Assembly (NCBI GenBank): GCA_015660815.1
Contig: JACSDF010000003.1
Coordinates: forward strand, 1-64,000
Direction: 5' to 3'
Source: Actinomycetota bacterium
Lineage (GTDB): Bacteria; Actinomycetota; Actinomycetes; Nanopelagicales; Nanopelagicaceae
Length of the DNA: 64,000 nucleotides
The notes beneath the pieces are model-generated. The model ran no database searches, was not told where the DNA came from, and saw only the letters and a list, made by a program, of their open reading frames with translations. Made by a program: the position numbers and the translations under genes. Shown here piece by piece: positions 27,577 through 35,853 of this stretch; positions within the stretch are counted from its first letter, which is position 1, and each line of letters starts with the position of its first letter.

Positions 27577-28077
27577 TTAAGCCCCTTTGCTCTTACGTCT
27601 AAGCGAGAGCTCATCGTTATCTTGGCCACTAACTATCTGGCCATTTATTTCTCCCTGCAACATGAGAAGAGAGCCTTCAACCTCGTGCCAAACTTTTCCG
27701 ACGGCTATACCAAAGACGCCCTGACCTCCGGCCAGTAAATCGATAATCTCATCGGCACTTGTGCACTCATAAATGGAGGCACCATCACTCATCAAAGTAA
27801 TCGTCTCCAGATCGGTCACTCCCCTAGTGCGAAGGTGATCGACCGCGGTACGGATGTTTTGAAGTGAGACTCCAGCATCTAATAATCGTTTTACAATCTT
27901 CAAAACCAGAATGTCACGGAATCCATAAAGGCGCTGCGTTCCAGATCCGCTGGCCGTTCTAACGCTCGGTTCGACTAAGAATGTACGAGCCCAGTAATCT
28001 AATTGACGGTAAGTGATACCTGCCGCCGAGCATGCAGTTGCACCTCGATAACCAATCTCTAACTCTTGGGAAACCAC
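27577..28077 (-). CDS. MerR family transcriptional regulator (Rv1830-like)
   Basis: A 166-residue regulator. The N-terminal winged helix (GYRGATACSAAGITYRQLDYWART) is that of the MerR type next to gcvP in Actinobacteria. Recognition helices are followed by GTQRLYGFRDILVLKIVKRLLDAGVSL and a C-terminal effector or dimer part. The start is GTG at 28077 with a long AT-containing leader. A -35/-10 pair at 28110-28138 overlaps an inverted repeat and suggests autoregulation. It probably controls gcvP directly downstream, but its ligand is not known. Confidence 0.87.
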   Translation of the reverse strand: MVSQELEIGYRGATACSAAGITYRQLDYWARTFLVEPSVRTASGSGTQRLYGFRDILVLKIVKRLLDAGVSLQNIRTAVDHLRTRGVTDLETITLMSDGASIYECTSADEIIDLLAGGQGVFGIAVGKVWHEVEGSLLMLQGEINGQIVSGQDNDELSLRRKSKGA

Positions 28078-28109
28078 GTGGTGCTCGATTCTCTTGGGGA
28101 GTGCTGGTT

Positions 28110-28156
28110 AATCTAAAGTAGTTTTTACCCGCTTTCAATAACCGACACGGTTGAAA
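28110..28156 (-). promoter_or_regulatory. Promoter and overlapping dyad of the MerR-gcvP unit
   Basis: -35 TTGAAA (28133-28138 on plus coordinates), a 17-nt spacer and -10 TAGATT (28110-28115), read leftwards. The dyad TTTCA-ata-ACCG / CGGT-TGAAA (28133-28156) covers the -35 box and the sequence just upstream, which is a candidate operator for the encoded MerR protein. The spacer is a normal 17 nt, not the 19-20 nt typical of MerR-activated promoters. Confidence 0.55.
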
Positions 28157-28185
28157 CCTCTACTTGAGATTGAGAGTTTTAAGCG

Positions 28186-28674
28186 TTAAACGCCGAAATC
28201 TTCAGGATTAATCTCATCTAAAAACGCTCTAAAACGTTCTACTTCTTGATTATCGCCCCCATTTTCCACCGGAATTTCAATCCCAGCCTCATCTAGAAGT
28301 TCGGCGCTGACCAAGATATTGCTATGGGTTCGAAGGGCAAGTGCGATCGCATCAGATGGTCTAGCTGAGATATTTAGCGCCGTTCCAGAGCTCTCCCGAA
28401 AAAGAAGGGAGGCATAGAAAATTCCGGATTTAACCTCAGTAATATGGACGGCGGTCAAGGTCGCATCGAAGCCTTCAACTATTTCGCGCATCAAGTCATG
28501 GGTCAATGGACGTGGTGGAATCAGACCTTGCTGGGCAAAGGCGATCGCAGTTGCCTCATTGGCACCGACCCAAATCGGCAAAAACCGCGAACCATCAATC
28601 TCTTTTAACAACACTATCGGTTGATTAGATGGCATCTCAACGCGAACTCCGACAACTTCCATTCCAATAAACAT
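28186..28674 (-). CDS. Bifunctional nuclease family protein (DUF151)
   Basis: A 162-residue protein of the bifunctional nuclease (DNase/RNase) family, like mycobacterial Rv1829. Conserved pieces are PIVLLKE.DGSRFLPIWVG.NEA.AIA, RPLTHDLM and the ISARPSDAIALALR motif. The cellular substrate is not known. It starts 4 nt after the stop of the FtsR-like gene, so it is cotranslated with it. Confidence 0.9.
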   Translation of the reverse strand: MFIGMEVVGVRVEMPSNQPIVLLKEIDGSRFLPIWVGANEATAIAFAQQGLIPPRPLTHDLMREIVEGFDATLTAVHITEVKSGIFYASLLFRESSGTALNISARPSDAIALALRTHSNILVSAELLDEAGIEIPVENGGDNQEVERFRAFLDEINPEDFGV

Positions 28675-28678
28675 AGAG

Positions 28679-29398
28679 TTATGAACGAAGTCGATGCAGT
28701 CCGCCGCGAACTAATGCGGCATGTAGACGAATTGACAGAGAGGCGATCTCTTTTTGTACCTCTTCGGCGCGGGCCTTGGCTTCGCTGGATTTCTGTCTCG
28801 TCAATGGCGTGATGACCTGCTCAATCAAACCAATTTCGCGATCTGCCGCAGATTTAAAAGATCGCAGATGTCTAGCCTCAATGCCAAAACTAGCCATTTC
28901 AGTAACGGCTTTGGCGATGGCTAGAGCATCTCCATCGTAATGGCGTCCTCGTGGGGCGATTAATCCATAACCTTCAAGTTCGACAAGCTGCTCATCGCTA
29001 ATTCCAGAGTTCTTTAAAAGCTCATCGCGAGATAAACGCATCTCACTCGTTTGTGCAAAAGCGCTCGGTGCCATAGCCCCATCAACGGTAGCTAAAGAGA
29101 TTGCAGGGTGTGCGACGCCTCCGATAGCCGCTGGCTGTAAGCCACGATCCATCGCATCGAGATTCTCTTTAATTACTTTAAGTGGGAGATATTGATCGCG
29201 CTGTGCAAGTAGGACATATCGCAACCGCTCTAAATCTGATGTTGTGAATTTTCGATAGCCAGAAGGAGTTCGCTGAGGCTCAATTAATCCCTCTGACTCT
29301 AAAAAACGAATCTTTGAGATCGTAATATCTGAAAAGTCGCCTCTCAAACGGTTTAGAACCTCGCCAATAGATAGGTAGGCCCGCGCTGGAACTGCCAT
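28679..29398 (-). CDS. ftsR: FtsR-like MerR family transcriptional regulator
   Basis: A 239-residue regulator like mycobacterial Rv1828 / corynebacterial FtsR, which controls cell-division gene ftsZ. It has the N-terminal MerR HTH (LSIGEVLNRLRGDFSDITISKIRFLESEGLIEPQRTPSGYRKFT, given here in parts) and a C-terminal helical domain that binds DNA as a dimer in homologues. The neighbours (FHA protein upstream, bifunctional nuclease downstream) are the same as in Mycobacterium. The symbol is assigned from order and similarity; target genes were not checked. Confidence 0.85.
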   Translation of the reverse strand: MAVPARAYLSIGEVLNRLRGDFSDITISKIRFLESEGLIEPQRTPSGYRKFTTSDLERLRYVLLAQRDQYLPLKVIKENLDAMDRGLQPAAIGGVAHPAISLATVDGAMAPSAFAQTSEMRLSRDELLKNSGISDEQLVELEGYGLIAPRGRHYDGDALAIAKAVTEMASFGIEARHLRSFKSAADREIGLIEQVITPLTRQKSSEAKARAEEVQKEIASLSIRLHAALVRGGLHRLRS

Positions 29399-29431
29399 TA
29401 GTACTCCCCTAACTCTTTTAGTAACTTCATA

Positions 29432-29890
29432 TTAAATTTTCGTACTGGTACTGCCGGTAACAAAGAGAAGGTGAAACTTCCCAATTTGAATCTCATCTCC
29501 GGAGCGAAGCTCAATCTCATTTACCGAAGTGTTATTTATATATGTTCCATTCAAAGATCCGCAGTCGCGCAATAAATATCCCGACCCGCTCTTTTCAATT
29601 ACTGCATGTGCTCTAGAAACCGTTACATCATCTAGGAAAATCCCACTCTTCGTTGATCTGCCGATGCTGATGCCATCTTTAGTTACGAGATAGCGCGAAC
29701 CCTTGTTCTCTCCCCTATGAATCAAAACCATAGCTTTATCACCGGAGGATAATTGGATCTCTTCAATGACTGCGCGATCAGCCTCTTCGAGCGAGGCTAT
29801 GTACTCCTCAAGAATGCCTGCCGGAGAGAGATTGAACTCTCGAGGTGAAAGGTGAAGTGTGGATGTTAATTCATTAGGTGACTGCTCCAC
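29432..29890 (-). CDS. garA: FHA-domain protein, GarA/OdhI-like
   Basis: A 152-residue protein whose FHA domain (about 53-145) has all phosphothreonine-binding marks: GRS (77-79), SRAH (92-95) and GSLNGTYIN (N115). GarA/OdhI binds and inhibits 2-oxoglutarate dehydrogenase and adjusts glutamate metabolism. In homologues a phosphorylated ETTSVF-type segment switches it; here that place holds LTSTLHLS (8-15), which has threonines but not the classic motif. The start is GTG with GGGGGAGG 6 nt upstream. It sits between gcvH and ftsR as in Mycobacterium. Confidence 0.87.
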   Translation of the reverse strand: MEQSPNELTSTLHLSPREFNLSPAGILEEYIASLEEADRAVIEEIQLSSGDKAMVLIHRGENKGSRYLVTKDGISIGRSTKSGIFLDDVTVSRAHAVIEKSGSGYLLRDCGSLNGTYINNTSVNEIELRSGDEIQIGKFHLLFVTGSTSTKI

Positions 29891-29956
29891 TTTTCACCTC
29901 CCCCTATTTTTTCACTCTCAACCTAAGGCTGAGATTAAAGGGGTATTGCGCTTTGG

Positions 29957-30331
29957 TCAAGCCGTTAGTTCAGCGTAATCCTTAGCGCTCAGCAAATCTG
30001 AAGGGGTAGTGCTCACTTCAATTTTTACCAACCAACCATCTCCATACGGATCGGAGTTGATTGATTCCGGAGTATTTGCTAGGGACTCATTAATAGCTAC
30101 TACTGTTCCAGATACTGGAGCATAAATTTCTGAGACGGATTTAGTTGATTCAACTTCGCCACATACTTTTCCGGAAGTTATAACTTCTCCAACTTTAGGA
30201 AGTTGAACATACACGATATCCCCGAGAGCGCCTTGAGCGTAGTCAGTAATTCCCATCGTGTACGTGTTTGCATCGGCAGAGACCCATTCATGCTCTTTGG
30301 TGTACTGCAAATTTTCAGGAGTTAATGACAT
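29957..30331 (-). CDS. gcvH: Glycine cleavage system H protein
   Basis: A 124-residue lipoyl carrier. Lipoylation site is K64 in GEVESTKSVSEIYAP. It shuttles the aminomethyl group between P, T and L proteins. It starts inside the end of the pgsA-like gene (17-nt overlap) with GAGG upstream. gcvP lies downstream across the FHA/MerR genes, so the two glycine-cleavage parts bracket a regulator block. Confidence 0.95.
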   Translation of the reverse strand: MSLTPENLQYTKEHEWVSADANTYTMGITDYAQGALGDIVYVQLPKVGEVITSGKVCGEVESTKSVSEIYAPVSGTVVAINESLANTPESINSDPYGDGWLVKIEVSTTPSDLLSAKDYAELTA

Positions 30332-30887
30332 GTCCGCCTCTTATCTGCGAAATTGCTTCGCGTGCATAACTTATACCTGTAGAAATGTAGAGGGCAATGC
30401 CCCAGATAGCAAAGCTCCAGCCTAGGACGTAGGCCACATTTCCTACGAAATTTTCACTTTGCGCCAAAAGAATGAATGGAAATGCATACATAAGATTAAA
30501 GGTCGCCGCTTTTCCTAAATATGTCACGCGCAAAGGTCCATGACCGTGTTTCTTTAGAATGATTGTTAAAACTCCCAGAACTACATCACGTGTGATGAGA
30601 AGTGCAAACATCCACCATGGCACGATGTCGCGAATCAGAAAGGTAATTAAAATCGCAAGAATATAAAGCCGGTCTATGGCTGGATCGGCTAATTCACCAA
30701 AGCGCGAAGTCTGCCCCCATGCTCTCGCTAATTTTCCATCAAAATAATCCGTCGCACCACCAATGGCCAGGACAACAATGGCCCATGCATCGGCTTCCAG
30801 CTCTAGAGTCAGATAGATGAATAGAGGTATGCCGAGAAAACGCAGAAAAGTGAGAGCGTTTGGAACCGTGATTAAAGATGAATTCAT
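30315..30887 (-). CDS. CDP-alcohol phosphatidyltransferase, PgsA-like
   Basis: A 190-residue membrane enzyme that transfers a phosphatidyl group to an alcohol. The CAP motif is complete: D47, D50, G51, A54, R55, G64, D68 and D72 (TDYFDGKLAR...GELADPAID). About five or six helices follow. The position next to gcvH matches mycobacterial pgsA2 (Rv1822). The acceptor (glycerol phosphate or another alcohol) cannot be told. It starts 4 nt after the cmk-der stop. Confidence 0.87.
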   Translation of the reverse strand: MNSSLITVPNALTFLRFLGIPLFIYLTLELEADAWAIVVLAIGGATDYFDGKLARAWGQTSRFGELADPAIDRLYILAILITFLIRDIVPWWMFALLITRDVVLGVLTIILKKHGHGPLRVTYLGKAATFNLMYAFPFILLAQSENFVGNVAYVLGWSFAIWGIALYISTGISYAREAISQIRGGHVINS

Positions 30888-30891
30888 TGGC

Positions 30892-32847
30892 CTAGTCGCG
30901 CTCTTTTACTCGGATTGCGACTTGGACAGGGGTGCCGGGAAAGCCAAACTCTTCGCGAAGGCGGCGCTCAATAAATCGGCGATATGAGGCCTCAATCCAG
31001 CCGCTTGAAAAGACCACGAACTTCGGAGGGGCGATTCCGGCCTGAGTCGCATAGTAAATTTTTGGCTGTTTTCCACCTCGCACCGGTGGTGGAGTTGCAC
31101 CAATCAGGGCACCTAAGAATGAATTGAGTTTTGCAGTTGGCACACGTCGCTCCCAACTATCTAGCGCGGTACGAATAGCTGGAGCTAAACGATCTCGATG
31201 CCAACCAGTTTTGGCGGCAACATTGACACGTTGTGCCCATTCAACTTGGTCTAAATGTCTATCAACTTCTCGATCTAACTGATCGCGACGATCCTCATCT
31301 ACTAAATCCCATTTGTTCATCACAATCACCATCGCTTTACCGGCCTCTTCAACCATGGTGATAACTCGCAAATCTTGTTCAGTGATCGGCTCTGATGCAT
31401 CTAGTACAACTACTGCAACTTCACATCGTTCGAGTGCGCTCTGTGTTCGAAGTGAGGCGTAGTAATCGGTACCCGATGCTTGATTAGCCCGTTTCTTCAA
31501 ACCAGCAGTGTCGATAAATCGCCAGGTCGACCCGCCGAACTCAATTAACTCATCGACTGGATCTCTCGTCGTTCCTGCAACGTCATCGACAATTGATCGG
31601 TTCTCCCCCGCTAAAGCATTAAGAAGTGAAGACTTACCGACGTTAGGTCGTCCAATCAATGCAACTTTTCTATAACCATCTTGAGTTTGTGCTCCACCAA
31701 CTTCTGGAAGCTCTGCAACTATGCGATCGAGCAAATCTCCACTGCCTCGACCATGAAGCGCAGATACAAAGTACGGCTCTCCAAGGCCTAAACTCCATAG
31801 ACCATGCGCTTCGCTCTCTTCGCGTTCACCGTCAACTTTATTACCAATTAAAATTAAAGGCTTCTTAGCTTTGCGCAGACGTTGTACCAAGATGTCATCT
31901 TCATCTAGCGCTCCAACTTGAGCATCTACAACAAAAGCTAAAACATCGGCCTCATCCATTGCAATCTCTGCACCGGCACTGACTTGAATTGAAATACCAT
32001 CGGGCTTAGCTTCCCAACCACCAGTATCCATAACAATGAAACGTCGACCGCCCCATTCGCACTCATACTGAATTCGATCACGTGTTACACCTGGCGTATC
32101 CTCAACAATCGCTTCTCGACGGCCGATAAAACGGTTAATTAACGTTGATTTACCTACATTTGGACGACCTAAAATCGCAACGATTGGAAGTCCAAGTAAA
32201 GAACGCTGACGAAGTAGCTCCCAGATTCGCTCGATAGTTTCGTCAATAGTTAGGTGAGTAGAGTCAATTTGTACACTATCTGCGGCCATAACAAATGGTG
32301 AGGCTTCACGAGTTGAATCGGCAACATCTCGTGAATCTAATGAGCTACGAACATCAACATCTTTATCCGCAGTTTCAATCTCTCGTCGTTGCGCTCGTGC
32401 ATCTAAATCAGCGGTCAAGAAGATTTTTAGCGCAGCATCTGGAGCGATCACCGTTGCAATATCACGACCTTCAACAACAATTCCTTTTTCTGAGCGTTCA
32501 ATTATTGTGCGTTGAATTTTGAAGAGTTCATTACGAATCTGCGGCATTGCACTTATTCGGCTGACGTTTTCTGTAACTGAGCTTCCGCGAATTGCATGGG
32601 TGATCTGGGTATCACCTGCAAATACTTGTGGATCGATAGGATCTGATACAAAGCGAATTGGATTGCCCTTCAACGCCGCAACAATCTCTTGCGCGTTCTC
32701 CAAATTTTTTTCAAGAGCTAACCAGGTTACGGCTCGATACAGTGCGCCAGTATCTAAATAATTCCAGCCGGCACGAACTGCAATTGCACGTGATGTACTT
32801 GACTTACCTGCCCCACTCGGGCCATCCATTGCAACGACTATGCCCAT
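30892..32847 (-). CDS. cmk-der: Fused cytidylate kinase - GTPase Der
   Basis: A 651-residue natural fusion. Residues 1-218 are cytidylate kinase (GPSGAGKSS at 9-17, EGRDIATVI), making CDP from CMP. Residues 221-651 are Der/EngA with two G domains, GRPNVGKS at 227-234 and 399-406, and a C-terminal KH-like domain; it is a 50S ribosome assembly GTPase. The cmk and der genes are adjacent in many Actinobacteria, and this fusion is known in some of them. -10 TAGGCT (32854-32859) ends 6 nt before the ATG. Joined to tyrA 16 nt upstream. Confidence 0.95.
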   Translation of the reverse strand: MGIVVAMDGPSGAGKSSTSRAIAVRAGWNYLDTGALYRAVTWLALEKNLENAQEIVAALKGNPIRFVSDPIDPQVFAGDTQITHAIRGSSVTENVSRISAMPQIRNELFKIQRTIIERSEKGIVVEGRDIATVIAPDAALKIFLTADLDARAQRREIETADKDVDVRSSLDSRDVADSTREASPFVMAADSVQIDSTHLTIDETIERIWELLRQRSLLGLPIVAILGRPNVGKSTLINRFIGRREAIVEDTPGVTRDRIQYECEWGGRRFIVMDTGGWEAKPDGISIQVSAGAEIAMDEADVLAFVVDAQVGALDEDDILVQRLRKAKKPLILIGNKVDGEREESEAHGLWSLGLGEPYFVSALHGRGSGDLLDRIVAELPEVGGAQTQDGYRKVALIGRPNVGKSSLLNALAGENRSIVDDVAGTTRDPVDELIEFGGSTWRFIDTAGLKKRANQASGTDYYASLRTQSALERCEVAVVVLDASEPITEQDLRVITMVEEAGKAMVIVMNKWDLVDEDRRDQLDREVDRHLDQVEWAQRVNVAAKTGWHRDRLAPAIRTALDSWERRVPTAKLNSFLGALIGATPPPVRGGKQPKIYYATQAGIAPPKFVVFSSGWIEASYRRFIERRLREEFGFPGTPVQVAIRVKERD

Positions 32848-32862
32848 GTGATGAGCCTACTT

Positions 32863-33915
32863 CTATTTCAGAATCGGATGAACGTTCCATCCGATCGCAC
32901 TCAGATGGTTAGAGAGAGTATCTGCATCATGCGATGAGAGGGCAAGCGTTATTAGCGCACTTTGTTGACCAGGTGAGTGTTCAATATTTAAATCTTCGAC
33001 GTTAACTGAAATTGCTGCACACTCATTAAATATTGCCGCTAACTGACCAGGTTTGTCATCGATAACAATAGGAACATATGTATATTCGCGAGCCTTACCA
33101 CCATGCTTGCCTGGAATTCGCGAACGTTCAAAACGCCCCTTTTCAATAAAAGAGGCGATCGCAGTTTTACTCTCTAAATTTTCCAGTAACTCCCCAAGTT
33201 CGCGATGCATCCGTTGCACTAATCCAACAATCTGATCTCGATTTGAGAAAATAATCTCGCTCCACAGATTGGGATCAGAGGCAGCGATTCGAGTTGTATC
33301 CCTGAGCCCTGCTCCAGCTAAATCCAGCCACTCGGCCGGTGCGCTCTCCAGAGAGTGAGCCAGAAGGGTTGAAGCGATTTGCGGAAGATGAGAGATTGCA
33401 GCGACCGCTCGATCATGCTCTTCGGCAGGTAGAACGACTGCCGTTGCGCCAAGTAGATCTATGAGTTCTCGAACAATCTCTTCTGACTCTCTAGAGCATT
33501 CAGGCGTTGGCGTGATTACCCAGCTCCGGGTTGTAAAGAGATCTGCGCGGGCCGAGTGTGCTCCCCCAACCTCACGCCCTGCCATAGGATGAGTCGGAAC
33601 AAAACGTGACAAAGGCAGGCTAGAATTCTTAATATGAACTATAGGTTCAGTTTTAACACTGCCTACATCCATAAAGGTTGAGTTCGGGTTTAAAAGGAAT
33701 TCACCTTCTATGGCTAGCGGAATCGCCTCGGTTGGAATCGCTAAGACTACGAGCTCCGGAGCTTCAACTGCCTCAGCTTTAGCTAAATCATTGGCCAGGG
33801 CGGCAGCCGATGCATTGCTATCTACCAATTCAACGCGTATCCCCCGGGTGCTGAGCGCTAAAGCGATCGATGTACCAATTAATCCCGCGCCAACTATGCG
33901 TACTTGAGTCAGCAT
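32863..33915 (-). CDS. tyrA: Prephenate dehydrogenase with ACT domain
   Basis: A 350-residue enzyme that makes 4-hydroxyphenylpyruvate for tyrosine synthesis. The N-terminal Rossmann motif is GAGLIGTSIALAL, then THPMAGREVGGAHSA with the catalytic histidine, and a C-terminal ACT domain (about 285-350, IDDKPGQLAAIFNECA) suggests feedback control by tyrosine. Its start overlaps the aroH stop by one base, so the two are cotranslated. Confidence 0.93.
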   Translation of the reverse strand: MLTQVRIVGAGLIGTSIALALSTRGIRVELVDSNASAAALANDLAKAEAVEAPELVVLAIPTEAIPLAIEGEFLLNPNSTFMDVGSVKTEPIVHIKNSSLPLSRFVPTHPMAGREVGGAHSARADLFTTRSWVITPTPECSRESEEIVRELIDLLGATAVVLPAEEHDRAVAAISHLPQIASTLLAHSLESAPAEWLDLAGAGLRDTTRIAASDPNLWSEIIFSNRDQIVGLVQRMHRELGELLENLESKTAIASFIEKGRFERSRIPGKHGGKAREYTYVPIVIDDKPGQLAAIFNECAAISVNVEDLNIEHSPGQQSALITLALSSHDADTLSNHLSAIGWNVHPILK

Positions 33916-34277
33916 TACTGAGCGATATCTCGGCGCAGGGACTGCGCTCCATGAAGGTAAATATGGCTGATTTGGCCTGGAGCTATGCCGGTTTCAGCGT
34001 GCATCATGACACGGATCGTCCGCTCGAGCGCCCCCGGAACATCGACTTCGACTGCGCCGATCAATGGAACAGATTCAAAGCCGATCTCTCTACAGGCCGC
34101 TGCAGGAAAGGCGGCAGTTAAATCTGGAGTAGATGTGAAGATCACCGAAATCACAGAGCTAGGCGTGAGTGAGTTTGCGCGCATCATCGCGCCTATGAGC
34201 TCTTTGACTCCATCCCCAATTGCCTCAGGAGTATTTGCCGTAATTTGCGTGGCACCTCGCACCGCTCTCATTGACAT
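33915..34277 (-). CDS. aroH: Chorismate mutase, AroH type
   Basis: A 120-residue trimeric AroH-fold chorismate mutase that makes prephenate, the substrate of the next gene. Conserved pieces are RAVRGATQ (R7), DLTAAFPAAACRE and HIYLHGAQSLR. -10 TACCCT (34284-34289) lies 6 nt before the ATG at 34277, which supports that start over the ATG two codons on. It reads from the AT-rich repeat region upstream, which may hold its regulation. Confidence 0.92.
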   Translation of the reverse strand: MSMRAVRGATQITANTPEAIGDGVKELIGAMMRANSLTPSSVISVIFTSTPDLTAAFPAAACREIGFESVPLIGAVEVDVPGALERTIRVMMHAETGIAPGQISHIYLHGAQSLRRDIAQ

Positions 34278-34547
34278 GGGATAAGGGTACCTTTCATCTC
34301 AAAATTTCGTGGAGGTTTTAAACTCAATTAAGTGTTTAATACCTTTGTCGATATAACTGTTTTACTACATTCATGATCTGTACTACCTGTACTGCACAAA
34401 TCCATTCATCTTTTTAGATTATCGATATATCGTTAATCACTACGCTTAACTTGCTCGTTAAATGTCGATATATCGGTTATGTTTACATCTAATATCGATA
34501 TAACTATAAAACGCTTTTAGTCTTAATATTGCTTTATGGTTATATCT
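34278..34547. repeat. AT-rich gap with four TCGATATA sites and an inverted repeat
   Basis: A 270-bp gap, the longest one without a gene outside the rRNA region. TCGATATA occurs at 34348, 34422, 34465 and 34495; the middle two continue into the perfect palindrome CGATATATCG (34423-34432 and 34466-34475) and the outer two read TCGATATAAC. A further inverted repeat GGTTATA-TCTC-TATAACC (34538-34555) overlaps the last codons of rluB. Spacings (74, 43, 30 nt) are irregular. This looks like a protein-binding region, perhaps an operator for aroH or a partition site for the ParA/RHH genes; neither is shown. Confidence 0.6.
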
Positions 34548-35261
34548 CTATAACCCCAAAACGTTTCGTAGATTTGTCAACTCCCCCGAGTTCAGGTCTC
34601 GCCATCTCCCCTCAGGAGTATCCCCCAAAGAGATTGGACCAAAGCGCGTCCGGATCAATCGCAACACGTCAACATCGACGGCCTCCATGAGTCGACGAAT
34701 TATGTGATAGCGGCCTTCGTGAATTGTTACTTCAATCCATCTGGCGGAGAGCTCTTTAAACTCTAAAACTCGACCCATTCCATCCTCTAGCTCAACACCC
34801 TTCAGAAGTGTCTTATCGACCCCACTCGGCAGTTTTCCGTCGTATTCAATAATATAGGTTTTTTCCAATCCAAAGGATGGATGCGTGGCCCTAAATGTTA
34901 AATCACCATCATTAGTTAAAAGAATCAGTCCCTCAGAATCCTTATCCAAGCGCCCAACATGAAATAAGCGCTCTCGTCGAAGATCTATAAAATCACTCAA
35001 TGAGGGGCGTCCATCGGGGTCGTACATGGTAGACAAAACGCCTTTTGGTTTATGAAGTGCTAGATAACTCTTAGTCATTGAGCGCTTAATTGTCTCACCA
35101 TCAACTGCTACTTTAACCTTTTCTGGGTCGAATTTGGAGCCCATTGCTCGGACTGCGATTCCATCGACTGTAACTCGCCCAGACTCTATGAGCTCATCTG
35201 CACCGCGACGACTAGTTATTCCTGCATCAGCGATGATCTTATTAAGGCGCATATCGCCCAT
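34548..35261 (-). CDS. 23S rRNA pseudouridine synthase, RluB/RsuA type
   Basis: A 237-residue enzyme with an N-terminal S4 domain (about 4-60) and the RsuA-type catalytic motif GRLDKDSEGLILLTND (D106). It most likely modifies 23S rRNA helix 69-90 region, or 16S rRNA; substrate is inferred. ATG with GGGAG 6 nt upstream. It follows scpB by 40 nt in the same direction, as in mycobacterial Rv1710-Rv1711. Confidence 0.9.
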   Translation of the reverse strand: MGDMRLNKIIADAGITSRRGADELIESGRVTVDGIAVRAMGSKFDPEKVKVAVDGETIKRSMTKSYLALHKPKGVLSTMYDPDGRPSLSDFIDLRRERLFHVGRLDKDSEGLILLTNDGDLTFRATHPSFGLEKTYIIEYDGKLPSGVDKTLLKGVELEDGMGRVLEFKELSARWIEVTIHEGRYHIIRRLMEAVDVDVLRLIRTRFGPISLGDTPEGRWRDLNSGELTNLRNVLGL

Positions 35262-35301
35262 GGCTGTCTCCCGACTGTCGAAGCCAAGAGTAGCGCGTGA
35301 A

Positions 35302-35853
35302 CTACTCTGTTAGCGAATCGAGGATATCGTCAAGCGCCTCTAGATTTGGCAAGTAGGGGGCCAAGGCAGGTAGATCATCGAGTGAGTTCAAGCCTAGCCT
35401 TTCGAGAAAGAAGCTTGTAGTCCGGTATAAAATAGCGCCAGTCTCATGCTCTAGGCCCGACTCTTCGACCAGACCCCTCGTGATGAGCGTCTTCATGACC
35501 GCTTCCACGTTCACACCACGAATAGCAGAGACTCTGGCGCGAGATACTGGCTGACGATAAGCGACCACCGAGAGCGTTTCAAGGGCGGCCTGAGTCAGGC
35601 GTGACTGTTGACCGTCCAGCACAAATCGCTCAACTACTCCCGCTAAATCTGGATGACTATAAAACCGCCACCCCCCACCGATCTTCTTTAAGGCGAAGCC
35701 ACGATCCTCATAACTCTGGCTTAGTCGAGTTAACGCAGCCTCAATCTCATCGACTGTGCGTTCAAGAACTTGGGCAAGCGTGAGCTCAGTAACGGGCTCA
35801 TCAACGACCATCAAGATCGCCTCAATCGAACGGTCAACCTCTACATTAGACAT
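35302..35853 (-). CDS. scpB: Segregation and condensation protein B
   Basis: A 183-residue condensin subunit with two winged-helix domains (VDRSIEAILMVVDEPV... and AALETLSVVAYRQPVSRARVSAIRGVN). It binds ScpA and SMC to organise the chromosome. I use the ATG at 35853 (MSNVEVDRS), which overlaps the end of scpA by 8 nt; a longer frame from 35877 is possible. Confidence 0.93.
   Translation of the reverse strand: MSNVEVDRSIEAILMVVDEPVTELTLAQVLERTVDEIEAALTRLSQSYEDRGFALKKIGGGWRFYSHPDLAGVVERFVLDGQQSRLTQAALETLSVVAYRQPVSRARVSAIRGVNVEAVMKTLITRGLVEESGLEHETGAILYRTTSFFLERLGLNSLDDLPALAPYLPNLEALDDILDSLTE

Noticed and set aside
28078-28185. Possible glycine riboswitch upstream of the gcvP unit
   Set aside because: The gap is too short and shows none of the tandem aptamer core; a dyad over a promoter explains it better.
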